NCBI GenBank assembly: GCA_036389255.1
Contig: DASVQI010000029.1
Location: forward strand, 124,001-188,000
Direction: 5' to 3'
From: JACVRN01 sp036389255
GTDB lineage: Bacteria; Acidobacteriota; Blastocatellia; Pyrinomonadales; Pyrinomonadaceae
Length of the DNA stretch: 64,000 nt
Part shown: positions 17,415-24,888 of the stretch, piece after piece
Numbering within the stretch: position 1 is the first letter of the stretch
Layout: every line of letters begins with the position of its first letter
Notes under the pieces: generated by a model
What the model saw: the letters and a program-made list of their open reading frames with translations, nothing else
Database searches by the model: none
What the model was told of the DNA's origin: nothing
Translations under genes and position numbers: made by a program

Positions 17415-17513
17415 TGGCGGAGGCGTGTAGGAATCGAACCTACCTGAGCCTGCTCTCACAGGCTCACAGACGGTTTTGAAGACCGCGCCATTCACCAGAA
17501 CAGATGCGCCTCC
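17415..17513 (-). tRNA. selC: tRNA-Sec (anticodon UCA)
   Basis: A 99-nt tRNA with encoded CCA at 17415-17417. The anticodon loop reads CTTCAAA with anticodon TCA, as in E. coli selC. Features fit tRNA-Sec: a 6-bp D stem with 4-nt loop (CTGTTC/GAATGG), a long variable arm with an 8-bp stem (TGAGCCTG/CAGGCTCA), a 5-bp T stem (GTAGG/CCTAC) with TTCGATT loop, and discriminator G. The acceptor is GGAGGCG/CGCCTCC; the eighth pair expected in bacterial tRNA-Sec is a C-A mismatch. Its presence implies that selA, selB and selD and at least one selenoprotein exist elsewhere in the genome. Confidence 0.93.
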
Positions 17514-17676
17514 GCTCGCCCCTTTCGGGCGAAATAACCGGAAGAACCTACGCGCCAACCGCTTCACCTGTCAAGCGCGGCGGGCGACGAGGCTTTCAAG
17601 ACCGGAGCGTAAGCCTTTGAAATTGTATAATTTAATAGCGACAAGTCGCGCTTTAATAGGGGCTTGCCCGCGTGGC

Positions 17677-17705
17677 TTGACGAAAAGAAGCCTGCCGGTT
17701 ATGAT
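17677..17705 (+). promoter_or_regulatory. Promoter of the boxCB catabolic operon
   Basis: TTGACG (17677-17682), a 17-bp spacer and TATGAT (17700-17705) give a near-consensus sigma-70 promoter. Predicted transcription start is around 17712, inside the PaaR-type operator, 80 bp before boxC. An isolated perfect TATAAT also occurs at 17626 without a matching -35. Confidence 0.7.
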
Positions 17706-17711
17706 GTTTTT

Positions 17712-17725
17712 CGAACGAACGTTCG
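17712..17725. promoter_or_regulatory. PaaR-type TetR operator
   Basis: CGAACGAACGTTCG fits every fixed position of the pseudo-palindrome C-N-AACG-NN-CGTT-N-G that I recall for Thermus PaaR. It overlaps the predicted +1 of the box operon, an ideal repressor position. The TetR gene at 20915 in the same operon is the obvious binder. Binding is inferred. Confidence 0.7.
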
Positions 17726-17792
17726 AACCGCCGGAATAAGCTGGAAACTTCAGGAACTCCGGTCAAAAATTTTGTGGGAGTCAGGGGATTCG

Positions 17793-19424
17793 ATGGTCAA
17801 TTTTGAAACGTCGCCGGACAGGTACAAGCACTGGAGGCTGGAGATAAACGGCCCGGTTGCAACACTTTCGATGGACGTGCAGGAGGACGAGACGCTCGGT
17901 GAAGGCTACAAGCTCAAGCTCAATTCCTACGACCTTGGCGTAGACATAGAGCTGGCCGACGCCGTGCAGCGCCTGAGATTCGAGCACCCGGAAGTCCGAG
18001 TGGTCGTCATAAAGAGCCTCAAGCCGCGCATCTTCTGCGCGGGCGCAAACATTTACATGCTGGGCACAAGCTCGCACGCCTTCAAGGTCAATTTCTGCAA
18101 GTTCACCAACGAGACTCGCTGCGCTCTGGAAGATGCCTCAGCGCATTCGGGGCAGCGTTACGTGGCCGCCCTTAACGGCACCGCTTCCGGCGGCGGCTAC
18201 GAGCTTGCAATCGCTTGCGACGAAATCTTTCTGGTGGACGACGGCAATTCGGCCGTCTCCCTGCCGGAAGTTCCGCTCCTTGGCGTGCTGCCGGGCACGG
18301 GCGGGCTGACGCGGCTGGTGGACAAACGAAAAGTGAGGCGCGACCGCGCAGACGTTTTCTCCACGCTGGCCGAAGGATTAAAAGCGAAACGCGCAAAGGA
18401 GTGGGGACTGATTGACGGCTATTTCCCTACCAGCAAGTTTGACGAATCCATCAACAAGCATCTGGAAGAGATTGTCCAAGCAAGCGGCCCTGTGAGCGCC
18501 GCTTCGGGCATCAAGCTCAATCCGCTAGAGGTAGAAGCGACCGCAGACGGGCGCGAGTACAAGTACGTGAGCGTTCGCTATAACCGCGAGAGGCGTTATG
18601 CGGATTTGACCGTGCGCGGCCCCGAAACAGAATTGCCGGCGACGCCGGAAGAGATAGAGAAACTTGGCGACTCGTATTGGCCGCTTCGCGCCTACAGAGA
18701 GTTGGACGACGCGCTTCTGCACCTGCGCGTCAACGAGCTTGAGATAGGACTGGTCTGCCTGCGCACTACGGGCGACATAGAGAAAGTGCTCTCCGTAGAC
18801 AGAACTCTGCTGGCGAACCGCGACAACTGGCTGGTGCGGGAAATCGTGCTGCACATGGCGCGCGTGCTTCGCCGTCTTGACCTGACGGCCAAGAGCTTCT
18901 TTGCCATCATAGAGCCCGGCAGTTGCTTCGCTGGCAACCTGCTTGAGCTGGCCTTGAGCGCAGACCGCACCTACATGCTGAACAGCCCCGAAGAGCGTGT
19001 GGAGATTGCCACCTCTGAATTGAACGCGGGCGCGTTTCCCATGAGCAACGGGCTGACGCGCTTGCAGTCCCGCTTTCTGGCCGAGCCTGAGAAGGCGCTT
19101 GAGGCGCTCGCGCACGAAGGAAGATTCGACACGGAAGAGGCCGAAGAGGCGGGTCTTGTGACTTTCGCGCCCGACGACCTAGACTGGGATGACGAGATTC
19201 GCGTCGCCATAGAAGAGCGCACGTCGCTTTCGCCCGACGCGCTCACGGGCATGGAAGCATCGCTTCGCTTCGCCGGGCCGGAGACGCTAGACACCAAAAT
19301 TTACGGACGCCTGACGGCATGGCAGAACTGGATTTTCCAGCGCCCCAACGCCGTCGGCGCTCAAGGCGCTCTAACCAACTACGGCAAGCCCACGCAGCCG
19401 CAGTTCGATTACAAGAGGACGTAA
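17793..19424 (+). CDS. boxC: 2,3-epoxybenzoyl-CoA dihydrolase (benzoyl-CoA-dihydrodiol lyase)
   Basis: 543 residues from ATG 17793 with a GGGAG/GGGG ribosome site; the open frame extends 43 codons upstream but the family starts at VNFETSPDRYKHWRL. BoxC hydrolytically opens the ring of 2,3-epoxybenzoyl-CoA to 3,4-dehydroadipyl-CoA semialdehyde plus formate. It is a double-length crotonase. The first domain holds the oxyanion-hole motif FCAGANIYMLG and GTASGGGYELAIACDEIF, then VSLPEVPLLGVLPGTGGLTR. A second degenerate crotonase half spans about 330-480. It is followed by boxB 15 bp later, preceded by a strong promoter and PaaR-type operator. Confidence 0.95.
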   Translation: MVNFETSPDRYKHWRLEINGPVATLSMDVQEDETLGEGYKLKLNSYDLGVDIELADAVQRLRFEHPEVRVVVIKSLKPRIFCAGANIYMLGTSSHAFKVNFCKFTNETRCALEDASAHSGQRYVAALNGTASGGGYELAIACDEIFLVDDGNSAVSLPEVPLLGVLPGTGGLTRLVDKRKVRRDRADVFSTLAEGLKAKRAKEWGLIDGYFPTSKFDESINKHLEEIVQASGPVSAASGIKLNPLEVEATADGREYKYVSVRYNRERRYADLTVRGPETELPATPEEIEKLGDSYWPLRAYRELDDALLHLRVNELEIGLVCLRTTGDIEKVLSVDRTLLANRDNWLVREIVLHMARVLRRLDLTAKSFFAIIEPGSCFAGNLLELALSADRTYMLNSPEERVEIATSELNAGAFPMSNGLTRLQSRFLAEPEKALEALAHEGRFDTEEAEEAGLVTFAPDDLDWDDEIRVAIEERTSLSPDALTGMEASLRFAGPETLDTKIYGRLTAWQNWIFQRPNAVGAQGALTNYGKPTQPQFDYKRT

Positions 19425-19439
19425 AACCGGAGTGAGCTA

Positions 19440-20846
19440 ATGGACTTATACGAGAGGATTCCTAATAACGTTAATCTTTCGGGAGACAAGCGGCTTCAGC
19501 GAGCGCTGGAGAAGTGGCTGCCGAACTATTTGAGCTGGTGGCAGGAGATGGGCCCTGAGGGTTTTCAGGATAAGGAAGTTTACCTGCGCACGGCCATCTC
19601 GGTTGAGCCTTCCGGCTGGGCACACTTTGATTACGTGAAGATGCCGGATTACCGTTGGGGCATCTTTTTGAAGCCTGCCGAACCGGACGCGAAAGTCGGC
19701 TTTGGAGATAACTTAGGCCAGCCCGCTTATCAGGAAGTGCCGGGCGAGTTTCGTAACTCTCTGCGCCGCATCATCGTTACTCAGGGCGACACCGAGCCTG
19801 CATCTGTAGAGCAGCAGCGACAACTCGGCAAGACCTGCCCGTCGCTTTATGACCTCAGAAATCTCTTTCAGGTGAACGTGGAAGAGGGCCGTCACCTGTG
19901 GGCCATGGTCTACCTGCTTCACGGCTACTTCGGGCGCGACGGGCGCGACGAGGCGGACGCAATGCTTGAGCGCAGGAGCGGCAACCCGGACAAGCCGCGC
20001 ATACTTGAAGCCTTCAACCAGCCGTGCGACGACTGGCTGAACTTCTTCTGCTTCACCATGTTCACAGACCGAGACGGCAAGTACCAGTTGGCCGCGCTGG
20101 CGGAGTCCGGCTTCGAGCCTCTGGCGCGCACCTGCCAGTTCATGCTCACCGAAGAAGCGCATCACCTGTTTGTCGGAGAGACGGGCGCGGGCCGTGTGGT
20201 CAAGCGCACGGCGGAGCTGATGCAGCAGGCTAAGAATGGTGAGGTGCGTGAGCTTGGCGGCATCCCGCTTGAGATAATTCAGAAGTACATAAACTTCTGG
20301 TTCAGCTATTCCTTAGACCTCTTCGGCGGTGAAATAAGCTCCAACTCGGCTGACTTCTACGCTGCGGGGCTTAAGGGACGCTATCAGGAGCAGAAGAAGT
20401 ATGAAGACCACTTGCTGAAGGACGACGTGTTCACGCTGACGGTGGTGGAAGACGGGCGGCTCGCACAGCGCGAGGTGCCTTTGAGGAACGCGCTCAACGA
20501 AGTGCTTCGCGGCGAGTACGTCTCGGATTGCGAGCGCGCGATGGTTCGTTGGAACAAGTACCTTGAGGACGCGGGGCTCGAAGAGCGGCTTTACCTGCCC
20601 AACACGCGCTTTCATCGCCACGTTGGCGAGTACGCGGGCCATCACTTCGACACCGACGGCAAGCTCATCACGGCCGACGAGTTCGAGAGCCGCAGGAAAG
20701 AGTGGCTTCCATCTATAGAAGACCGCGAGTACGTGCGCAGCCTCATGCACCCCGTGACGGAGCCCGGCAAGATAGCCAACTGGATAGCACCGCCGACAGC
20801 CGGAATCAAGGGGCTGCCCTTCGAGTTCGAGTACGTGAGGCTCTGA
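19440..20846 (+). CDS. boxB: Benzoyl-CoA 2,3-epoxidase, diiron oxygenase subunit
   Basis: 468 residues (family about 470). BoxB is a ferritin-like diiron monooxygenase that epoxidises the aromatic ring of benzoyl-CoA using electrons from the reductase BoxA. All six known iron ligands are present with an offset of one from the Azoarcus enzyme: E119, E149 and H152 (NVEEGRHLWAM), D210 (FTMFTDRDGKY), E239 and H242 (LTEEAHHLFVGE). The start at 19440 follows a GGAG box. It directly follows boxC. No boxA reductase or boxD aldehyde dehydrogenase is present in the window, so electrons must come from a distant or different reductase. Confidence 0.96.
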   Translation: MDLYERIPNNVNLSGDKRLQRALEKWLPNYLSWWQEMGPEGFQDKEVYLRTAISVEPSGWAHFDYVKMPDYRWGIFLKPAEPDAKVGFGDNLGQPAYQEVPGEFRNSLRRIIVTQGDTEPASVEQQRQLGKTCPSLYDLRNLFQVNVEEGRHLWAMVYLLHGYFGRDGRDEADAMLERRSGNPDKPRILEAFNQPCDDWLNFFCFTMFTDRDGKYQLAALAESGFEPLARTCQFMLTEEAHHLFVGETGAGRVVKRTAELMQQAKNGEVRELGGIPLEIIQKYINFWFSYSLDLFGGEISSNSADFYAAGLKGRYQEQKKYEDHLLKDDVFTLTVVEDGRLAQREVPLRNALNEVLRGEYVSDCERAMVRWNKYLEDAGLEERLYLPNTRFHRHVGEYAGHHFDTDGKLITADEFESRRKEWLPSIEDREYVRSLMHPVTEPGKIANWIAPPTAGIKGLPFEFEYVRL

Positions 20847-20853
20847 AGAATTT

Positions 20854-20925
20854 ATTCATTGATTCACCGGCCCATTGAACAAATGAGCCGGTGAATCAAT
20901 GAATCAGTGAACCGATGAATCAATC
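20854..20925. repeat. TTGATTCACCG-family hairpin carrying the tetR start codon
   Basis: A 23-nt left arm (20854-20876) pairs with 20882-20904 with one mismatch. Further TGAATCA/TGAACCGA units continue to 20925 and include the ATG at 20915, so the regulator's first residues MNQ are encoded by the repeat. It separates boxB (stop 20846) from tetR. Confidence 0.85.
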
Positions 20926-21589
20926 CTTAGACTTTTCTCGCTACGACCAGAAGCTGGAGTTCATCCTGCGCACCAGCGCGCGAATCTTTGCCGAGAAGGG
21001 TTATCATTCGACCTCTATGCGGGACATTTCGCGCGAGACGGGAGTGTCGCTCGCGGGGCTTTATTACTACTGCAAGTCTAAAGAAGAACTGCTCTTTCTG
21101 ATTCAGGACAACTGCTTCGGGCGCGTTCACGAGCGGCTTGAGGAGCGGCTTAAAGAGACTGCCTCGCCCGTAGAGAAGCTGCGCGTCGTCATAGAAAATC
21201 ATCTCTCCTTCTTCGCCGCCAACATGAGCGAGATGAAGGTGCTCTCTCACGAGGCAGACTCACTGGCGGGTGAGATGTACAATCACGTCTCCGGCCGAAA
21301 GCAGCAGTACACGCGGCTGGTTCGCCAAATCCTTTCGGAAGTGGAGCGCGAGCAATCGGACGCCAGCCGACGCAGGATTGACCTGACCGTCGCAACTTAT
21401 GCTCTCTTCGGCATGATGAACTGGATTTATAACTGGTACGACCCGCGCGGGACTCTCTCCGTAAACGACCTTGTTGACAACATCACGCGGCTCTTTCTCT
21501 CCGGCTTCCTGAGCGGCGGCGAAGGCTCGCTTCCCCATAGTCGAAAGTCAGCCAAGGCGGAGCATCTCAGCGTCTGGCGCGCAACCTGA
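20915..21589 (+). CDS. PaaR-like TetR-family regulator of aromatic acyl-CoA catabolism
   Basis: 224 residues. The helix-turn-helix is at about 15-62 (ILRTSARIFAEKGYHSTSMR, then DISRETGVSLAGLYYYCKSK). The C-terminal domain (FGMMNWIYNWYDPRGTLSVN) is characteristic of the PaaR/KstR2/FadR-like TetR group that senses acyl-CoA thioesters. It is cotranscribed with boxCB, and the operator at 17712 matches a PaaR consensus. I infer repression relieved by an aromatic CoA thioester such as benzoyl-CoA or phenylacetyl-CoA. The start codon is embedded in a repeat hairpin and has no clear ribosome-binding site. Confidence 0.88.
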   Translation: MNQSLDFSRYDQKLEFILRTSARIFAEKGYHSTSMRDISRETGVSLAGLYYYCKSKEELLFLIQDNCFGRVHERLEERLKETASPVEKLRVVIENHLSFFAANMSEMKVLSHEADSLAGEMYNHVSGRKQQYTRLVRQILSEVEREQSDASRRRIDLTVATYALFGMMNWIYNWYDPRGTLSVNDLVDNITRLFLSGFLSGGEGSLPHSRKSAKAEHLSVWRAT

Positions 21590-21679
21590 TAAATTGCGCG
21601 GTTTGTAGTTGAAAGTAATCCTGCCTGCCTGCTAGAGTCAGTGCCAACACATATCCACCCGAAGCGGAGCAGATTACAG

Positions 21680-22507
21680 ATGGCGGAAGCAAAAGTTCAA
21701 GAATCACAAACTACCGGCAATCTTGTAGAGTACAGGGCTGAGCAGGGCGTGGCTTTTTTGACGCTCAACGACCCACCGGCCAACACCTACAGTTACGAGA
21801 TGATGCAGGAGCTTGACCGCGCAATACTTGCGGCGCGCATGGACGAGTCGGTGCAGGTTATTGTCATCACAGGCCGTGGCGAGAAGTTTTTCTGCGCGGG
21901 CGCAAACATACAGATGCTCACAAGCGTTACGCCCGAATACAAATACTATTTCTGCCTGCACGCCAACGAAACCCTCTCAAGGCTTGAGCAGACGCCGAAG
22001 CTCGTGATAGCCGCCATCAACGGCCACTGCGTCGGAGGCGGCCTTGAAGTGGCCATGGCGGCAGACATACGCATAGCGCGACGCGCGGCAGGCAAGATGG
22101 GATTGCCAGAAGTCTCTCTGGGCGTATTGCCCGGCACGGGCGGCACACAGCGTCTGGTGCGAATCGTAGGAAAGTCCCGCGCCATAGAATTGATGACGAC
22201 GGGCGAGCTATTCGACTTCGAGCGAGGGCAGGAGCTGGGGCTCTTGAACGACATCTACGATGCGGAAACGAGCGATGCTTTTATCGCTCAGGTTGTGGAA
22301 TACGCTCGCCGCTTCACGCTGCCGCACAAGGCCGCTCGCGCCGTGGGCCGCATCAAGCGCAGCGTACAATCCGGCGCAGAGATTCCCTTCGAGTACGGTC
22401 TGGCGCTTGAGCGAGAGTTGCAACAACAGCTTTTCCAGTCCGAAGACGCGCGCGAAGGACTCGAAGCCTACGTCAACAAACGCAAACCACAGTTCAAAGG
22501 AAAATAG
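21680..22507 (+). CDS. Enoyl-CoA hydratase (crotonase), both catalytic Glu present
   Basis: 275 residues from ATG 21680, with GGAG 8-12 nt upstream; a GTG at 21641 is less likely. The crotonase fold shows FFCAGANIQMLT (oxyanion hole), INGHCVGGGLEVAMAADIRI with the first catalytic Glu, and MGLPEVSLGVLPGTGGTQRL with the second. It should therefore hydrate enoyl-CoA. In the benzoyl-CoA and 2-aminobenzoyl-CoA routes such enzymes act on ring-opened or non-aromatic CoA esters. The C-terminus (ALERELQQQLFQSEDAREGL) is typical. It lies between tetR and a second crotonase, separated from it by a heptamer hairpin. Confidence 0.92.
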   Translation: MAEAKVQESQTTGNLVEYRAEQGVAFLTLNDPPANTYSYEMMQELDRAILAARMDESVQVIVITGRGEKFFCAGANIQMLTSVTPEYKYYFCLHANETLSRLEQTPKLVIAAINGHCVGGGLEVAMAADIRIARRAAGKMGLPEVSLGVLPGTGGTQRLVRIVGKSRAIELMTTGELFDFERGQELGLLNDIYDAETSDAFIAQVVEYARRFTLPHKAARAVGRIKRSVQSGAEIPFEYGLALERELQQQLFQSEDAREGLEAYVNKRKPQFKGK

Positions 22508-22570
22508 TTTTTCAGTTTTGAGCCAAGCCAAGCCTTGCTTTTAACTGAAAACTAAAAACTGCAAACTGCT
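22506..22570. repeat. Heptamer-repeat hairpin (CAGTTTT family)
   Basis: AGTTTTT/CAGTTTT units on the left (22506-22532) face AACTGAA/AACTAAA-type units on the right (22534-22570). It overlaps the last base pairs of the upstream stop region and ends 7 nt before the next ATG. It is the same family as 16127-16200. Confidence 0.8.
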
Positions 22571-22576
22571 TTTACC

Positions 22577-23365
22577 ATGTACGACAATATCAGAGTCACA
22601 GTCGAGAAGTGCATCGCCACGATAGAGCTTAACCGGCCTGAGAAGCTGAACGCTTTCATAGGCCACATGCGTAGAGACTTGGCGCAGGCTTTGGAGCGGG
22701 CCGCCAGCGACCGTGGCGTGCGCGTGGTGGTGGTGACGGGCGTGGGGCGCGGCTTCTGCGCGGGGGCCGACGTGGCTTACATGGCCGAGTTGATGGAGCG
22801 GCAGGACGTGGAGGAGTTCGCGCGGCTGCTGGGCGCGGGGCGCAGAGTCGTGACTACCATACGGCAGATGACGAAGCCCGTCATAGCCTCCGTCAACGGC
22901 GTGGCCTACGGCGCGGGCTTCAATCTTGCGCTCGCCTGCGACATACGCGTCGCGGCGGAAAGCGCCACCTTCAGCCAGTCATTCGTCAAAGTCGGCTTGC
23001 ACCCGGACTGGGGCGGAACCTACTTTCTGCCGCGCGTGATACCTTCCAATCTGGCCTGCGAGATGTTCTTTCTGGGCGATGCGATTAACGCTGAGCGCGC
23101 GGCCCAGCTTGGAATCGTCAACCGGGTCGTGCCCGACGCAGAGCTTCGGGCGGAGACTCGCCGCTTGGCTGAGCGACTGCGCGACGCGCCCTTCAAATCC
23201 ATCGCCGCCGCCAAGCATGCCGTCTACATGAGCGAAGAGTCGAGCATAGAGCGCATGCTACAGTACGAGACGGAAGCTCAGCTTCAATGCTTCCAGTCGA
23301 AAGAGGCCAGAGAGCGCGTGCGCGCCTTCGTGGAAAAACGCGAGCCAAGACTCGTGAAGGCTTAA
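22577..23365 (+). CDS. Crotonase-family protein lacking canonical hydratase Glu residues
   Basis: 262 residues. The family motifs are clear (IELNRPEKLNAFIGHMRRDL, FCAGADVAYMAELM, IASVNGVAYGAGFNLALACD). But the two general acid/base Glu of enoyl-CoA hydratase are replaced: the first site reads GAGFNLAL (Asn) and the second QSFVKVGLHPDWGGTYFL. This pattern is seen in isomerases and PaaG- or dienoyl-CoA-like members, so isomerisation or another ring-opening step fits better than hydration. Three crotonases in one operon suggest successive dedicated steps. The start follows a heptamer hairpin by 6 nt. Confidence 0.88.
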   Translation: MYDNIRVTVEKCIATIELNRPEKLNAFIGHMRRDLAQALERAASDRGVRVVVVTGVGRGFCAGADVAYMAELMERQDVEEFARLLGAGRRVVTTIRQMTKPVIASVNGVAYGAGFNLALACDIRVAAESATFSQSFVKVGLHPDWGGTYFLPRVIPSNLACEMFFLGDAINAERAAQLGIVNRVVPDAELRAETRRLAERLRDAPFKSIAAAKHAVYMSEESSIERMLQYETEAQLQCFQSKEARERVRAFVEKREPRLVKA

Positions 23366-23380
23366 GCCCCGGACTTTGAC

Positions 23381-24163
23381 TTGAGATTAAAAGATAGAAT
23401 CGCATTGATTACGGGCGGGGGGCGCGGCATAGGCCGCAGCATAGCCATGACGTTTGCCCGCGAGGGCGCGAGCGTCATAGTGGCGGCGCGCACCATGGAG
23501 CAGGTGTCGCGTGTCAAGGAAGAGATTCAGCGCGAGTTCAACTCATCTGCTCATGCCGTCTCCTGCGATGTCGCGGACTCGCGCGCAGTCTCGCTCATGT
23601 TCGATGGGGCGGGCGCGCTCTTCGGGCGCGGGCCGGATATTCTCGTCAACAACGCGGGCGTAGCAGAGAGCGCGCCGCTTCTTAAAACGACCGACGAATT
23701 TTGGCACAAGCATCTGGACATTAACCTTTCCGGCACCTTCTATTGCACGCGAGCGGCGCTCTCCCAGATGGTTGAGCGCGGCTGGGGTCGTATCATCAAC
23801 ATAGCTTCGATTGCCGGGAAGACGGGCGCGCCCTATATCGCGGCTTACTCGGCCTCAAAGCACGGCGTGCTTGGGCTGACTCGCTCCGTGGCGGTTGAGG
23901 TTGCTACGCGCGGCGTCACCGTCAACGCAATCTGCCCCGGCTACGTAGAGACGGAGATGACGGAGCGGGCCATTGAGAACATCACGAACAGGACGGGCCG
24001 GTCTGAAGAGCAGGCCCGCGCCACGCTTGAGCAGATGAGTCCGCAGAACCGGCTGGTCACGCCCGAAGAGGTCGCGGAGATGGCGCTTCTGCTGGCAAGC
24101 GAAGCCGGGCGAGGTATCACGGGCCAAGCCATAAACATAGACGGCGGAAGCCTGCTTTATTGA
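23381..24163 (+). CDS. Short-chain dehydrogenase/reductase (3-hydroxyacyl-CoA dehydrogenase-like)
   Basis: 260 residues of classical SDR type. The cofactor motif is TGGGRGIG (about 11-18), NNAGVAES follows, and the catalytic residues are Ser in INIASIAGKT and YSASK. The C-terminus GQAINIDGGSLLY resembles FabG/PhaB. The only usable start is TTG at 23381, as an in-frame stop lies 16 nt upstream and the fold begins RLKDRIALITGG. In this operon it probably oxidises a 3-hydroxyacyl-CoA (or reduces a ring ketone) formed by the neighbouring crotonases. The stop codon lies within a palindromic repeat. Confidence 0.9.
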   Translation: MRLKDRIALITGGGRGIGRSIAMTFAREGASVIVAARTMEQVSRVKEEIQREFNSSAHAVSCDVADSRAVSLMFDGAGALFGRGPDILVNNAGVAESAPLLKTTDEFWHKHLDINLSGTFYCTRAALSQMVERGWGRIINIASIAGKTGAPYIAAYSASKHGVLGLTRSVAVEVATRGVTVNAICPGYVETEMTERAIENITNRTGRSEEQARATLEQMSPQNRLVTPEEVAEMALLLASEAGRGITGQAINIDGGSLLY

Positions 24164-24194
24164 TTCAATGAATCAATAAAGCGATGAACCGATG
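24154..24194. repeat. TGAATCAA-family palindrome bridging SDR stop and RidA start
   Basis: A 14-bp arm (24154-24167) and its perfect complement (24169-24182) surround one base; TGAACCGATG continues into the RidA start at 24192. The SDR stop TGA (24161-24163) is in the left arm. Confidence 0.8.
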
Positions 24195-24602
24195 GACAAA
24201 TCTTTCTCTTTTATCAACCCGGATGCTCTGGGCAGGCCGCGCGGCTACTCGAACGGAGTGCTCGCGCCTGCGGGCGGGCGGCTGCTGTTCGTCGCGGGGC
24301 AGATAGCATGGGACAGTGAGCAACGCATCGTCAGCGCGGATTTCGTAGAGCAGTTTCATCAATCGCTGGCAAACCTTCTGGCGGTCGTGAGCGAGGCCGG
24401 GGGCACGCCCGCCGCCGTAGCGCGACTTGTCATTTACGTCACGGACAAGACGGAATACTGCGCCCGCACCAAAGAGATTGGCGAACGCTGGCGCGAGCTT
24501 ATGGGACGCCACTTCCCCGCCATGGCGCTCGTGGAAGTCAAAGGGCTGCTTGAGCCGGACGCCAGAGTAGAGATAGAAGGCATAGCCGTCATCACTGATT
24601 AA
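24192..24602 (+). CDS. RidA/YjgF-family imine or enamine deaminase
   Basis: 136 residues of the Rid superfamily: NGVLAPAGGRLLFVAGQIAW at the start, LLAVVSEAGGTPAAVARLVI in the middle, and MALVEVKGLLEPDARVEIEG at the end. The near-C-terminal Arg of the substrate carboxylate site (DARVEIEG) is present. Rid proteins hydrolyse reactive enamines/imines to ketones plus ammonia. Its place beside a 2-aminobenzoyl-CoA-type monooxygenase is telling, because that route yields amino-cyclohexene or enamine CoA intermediates needing deamination. I recall that an Azoarcus 2-aminobenzoate cluster also includes a Rid-like protein. The start is shared with a repeat. Confidence 0.9.
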   Translation: MDKSFSFINPDALGRPRGYSNGVLAPAGGRLLFVAGQIAWDSEQRIVSADFVEQFHQSLANLLAVVSEAGGTPAAVARLVIYVTDKTEYCARTKEIGERWRELMGRHFPAMALVEVKGLLEPDARVEIEGIAVITD

Positions 24603-24675
24603 TGTGTGGCGCGCGCGTTAAGAGTACAGATTCTCTAAAGCTTCATACATTAAGAGAGAGTGAGGGTTTCAAAGC

Positions 24676-24852
24676 GTGCCTGCTGCGCCGCGAAAGCAAT
24701 CGCCGCTACTGCTTGGTCTAGTGCTGTTGCTCTTCTCGGGCATGGGCTGCAACAGATTGTTCACGCGGCGGGAGCCGCAGGATAAGGGCGGCCTCCTTCT
24801 GGTCATAGCCGTCAAGGCCGCAGGCGACCAACTGGAACAGTATAAGCCCTGA
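24676..24852 (+). CDS. Small hydrophobic protein, possible lipoprotein (58 aa)
   Basis: A GTG-initiated frame with GAGGG 10 nt upstream. Residues 1-10 are polar and basic (PAAPRKQSP). A hydrophobic run follows (LLLGLVLLLFSGMG), then Cys25 in GMGCNR, a rough lipobox with a poor -3 position, and 33 further residues. It lies inside the operon, between ridA and the third crotonase. The stop UGA sits at the base of an 8-bp hairpin, and the frame beyond it is open and in phase with the next gene. No homologue recognised. Confidence 0.45.
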   Translation: MPAAPRKQSPLLLGLVLLLFSGMGCNRLFTRREPQDKGGLLLVIAVKAAGDQLEQYKP

Positions 24853-24866
24853 GCTTCTTCAGGGCT
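24845..24866 (+). other. Hairpin at the UGA stop of the small ORF
   Basis: AGCCCTGA (24845-24852) pairs perfectly with TCAGGGCT (24859-24866) around a 6-nt loop; the UGA stop is at the foot of the 5' strand. No U-run follows, so it is probably an mRNA structure within the operon. Confidence 0.5.
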
Positions 24867-24888
24867 GCTTCAGGAATCAACAGCAGAT

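Noticed and set aside
17664..17792. Upstream extension of BoxC
   Set aside because: This part contains the promoter and operator; the family starts at the ATG 17793, which has a ribosome site.
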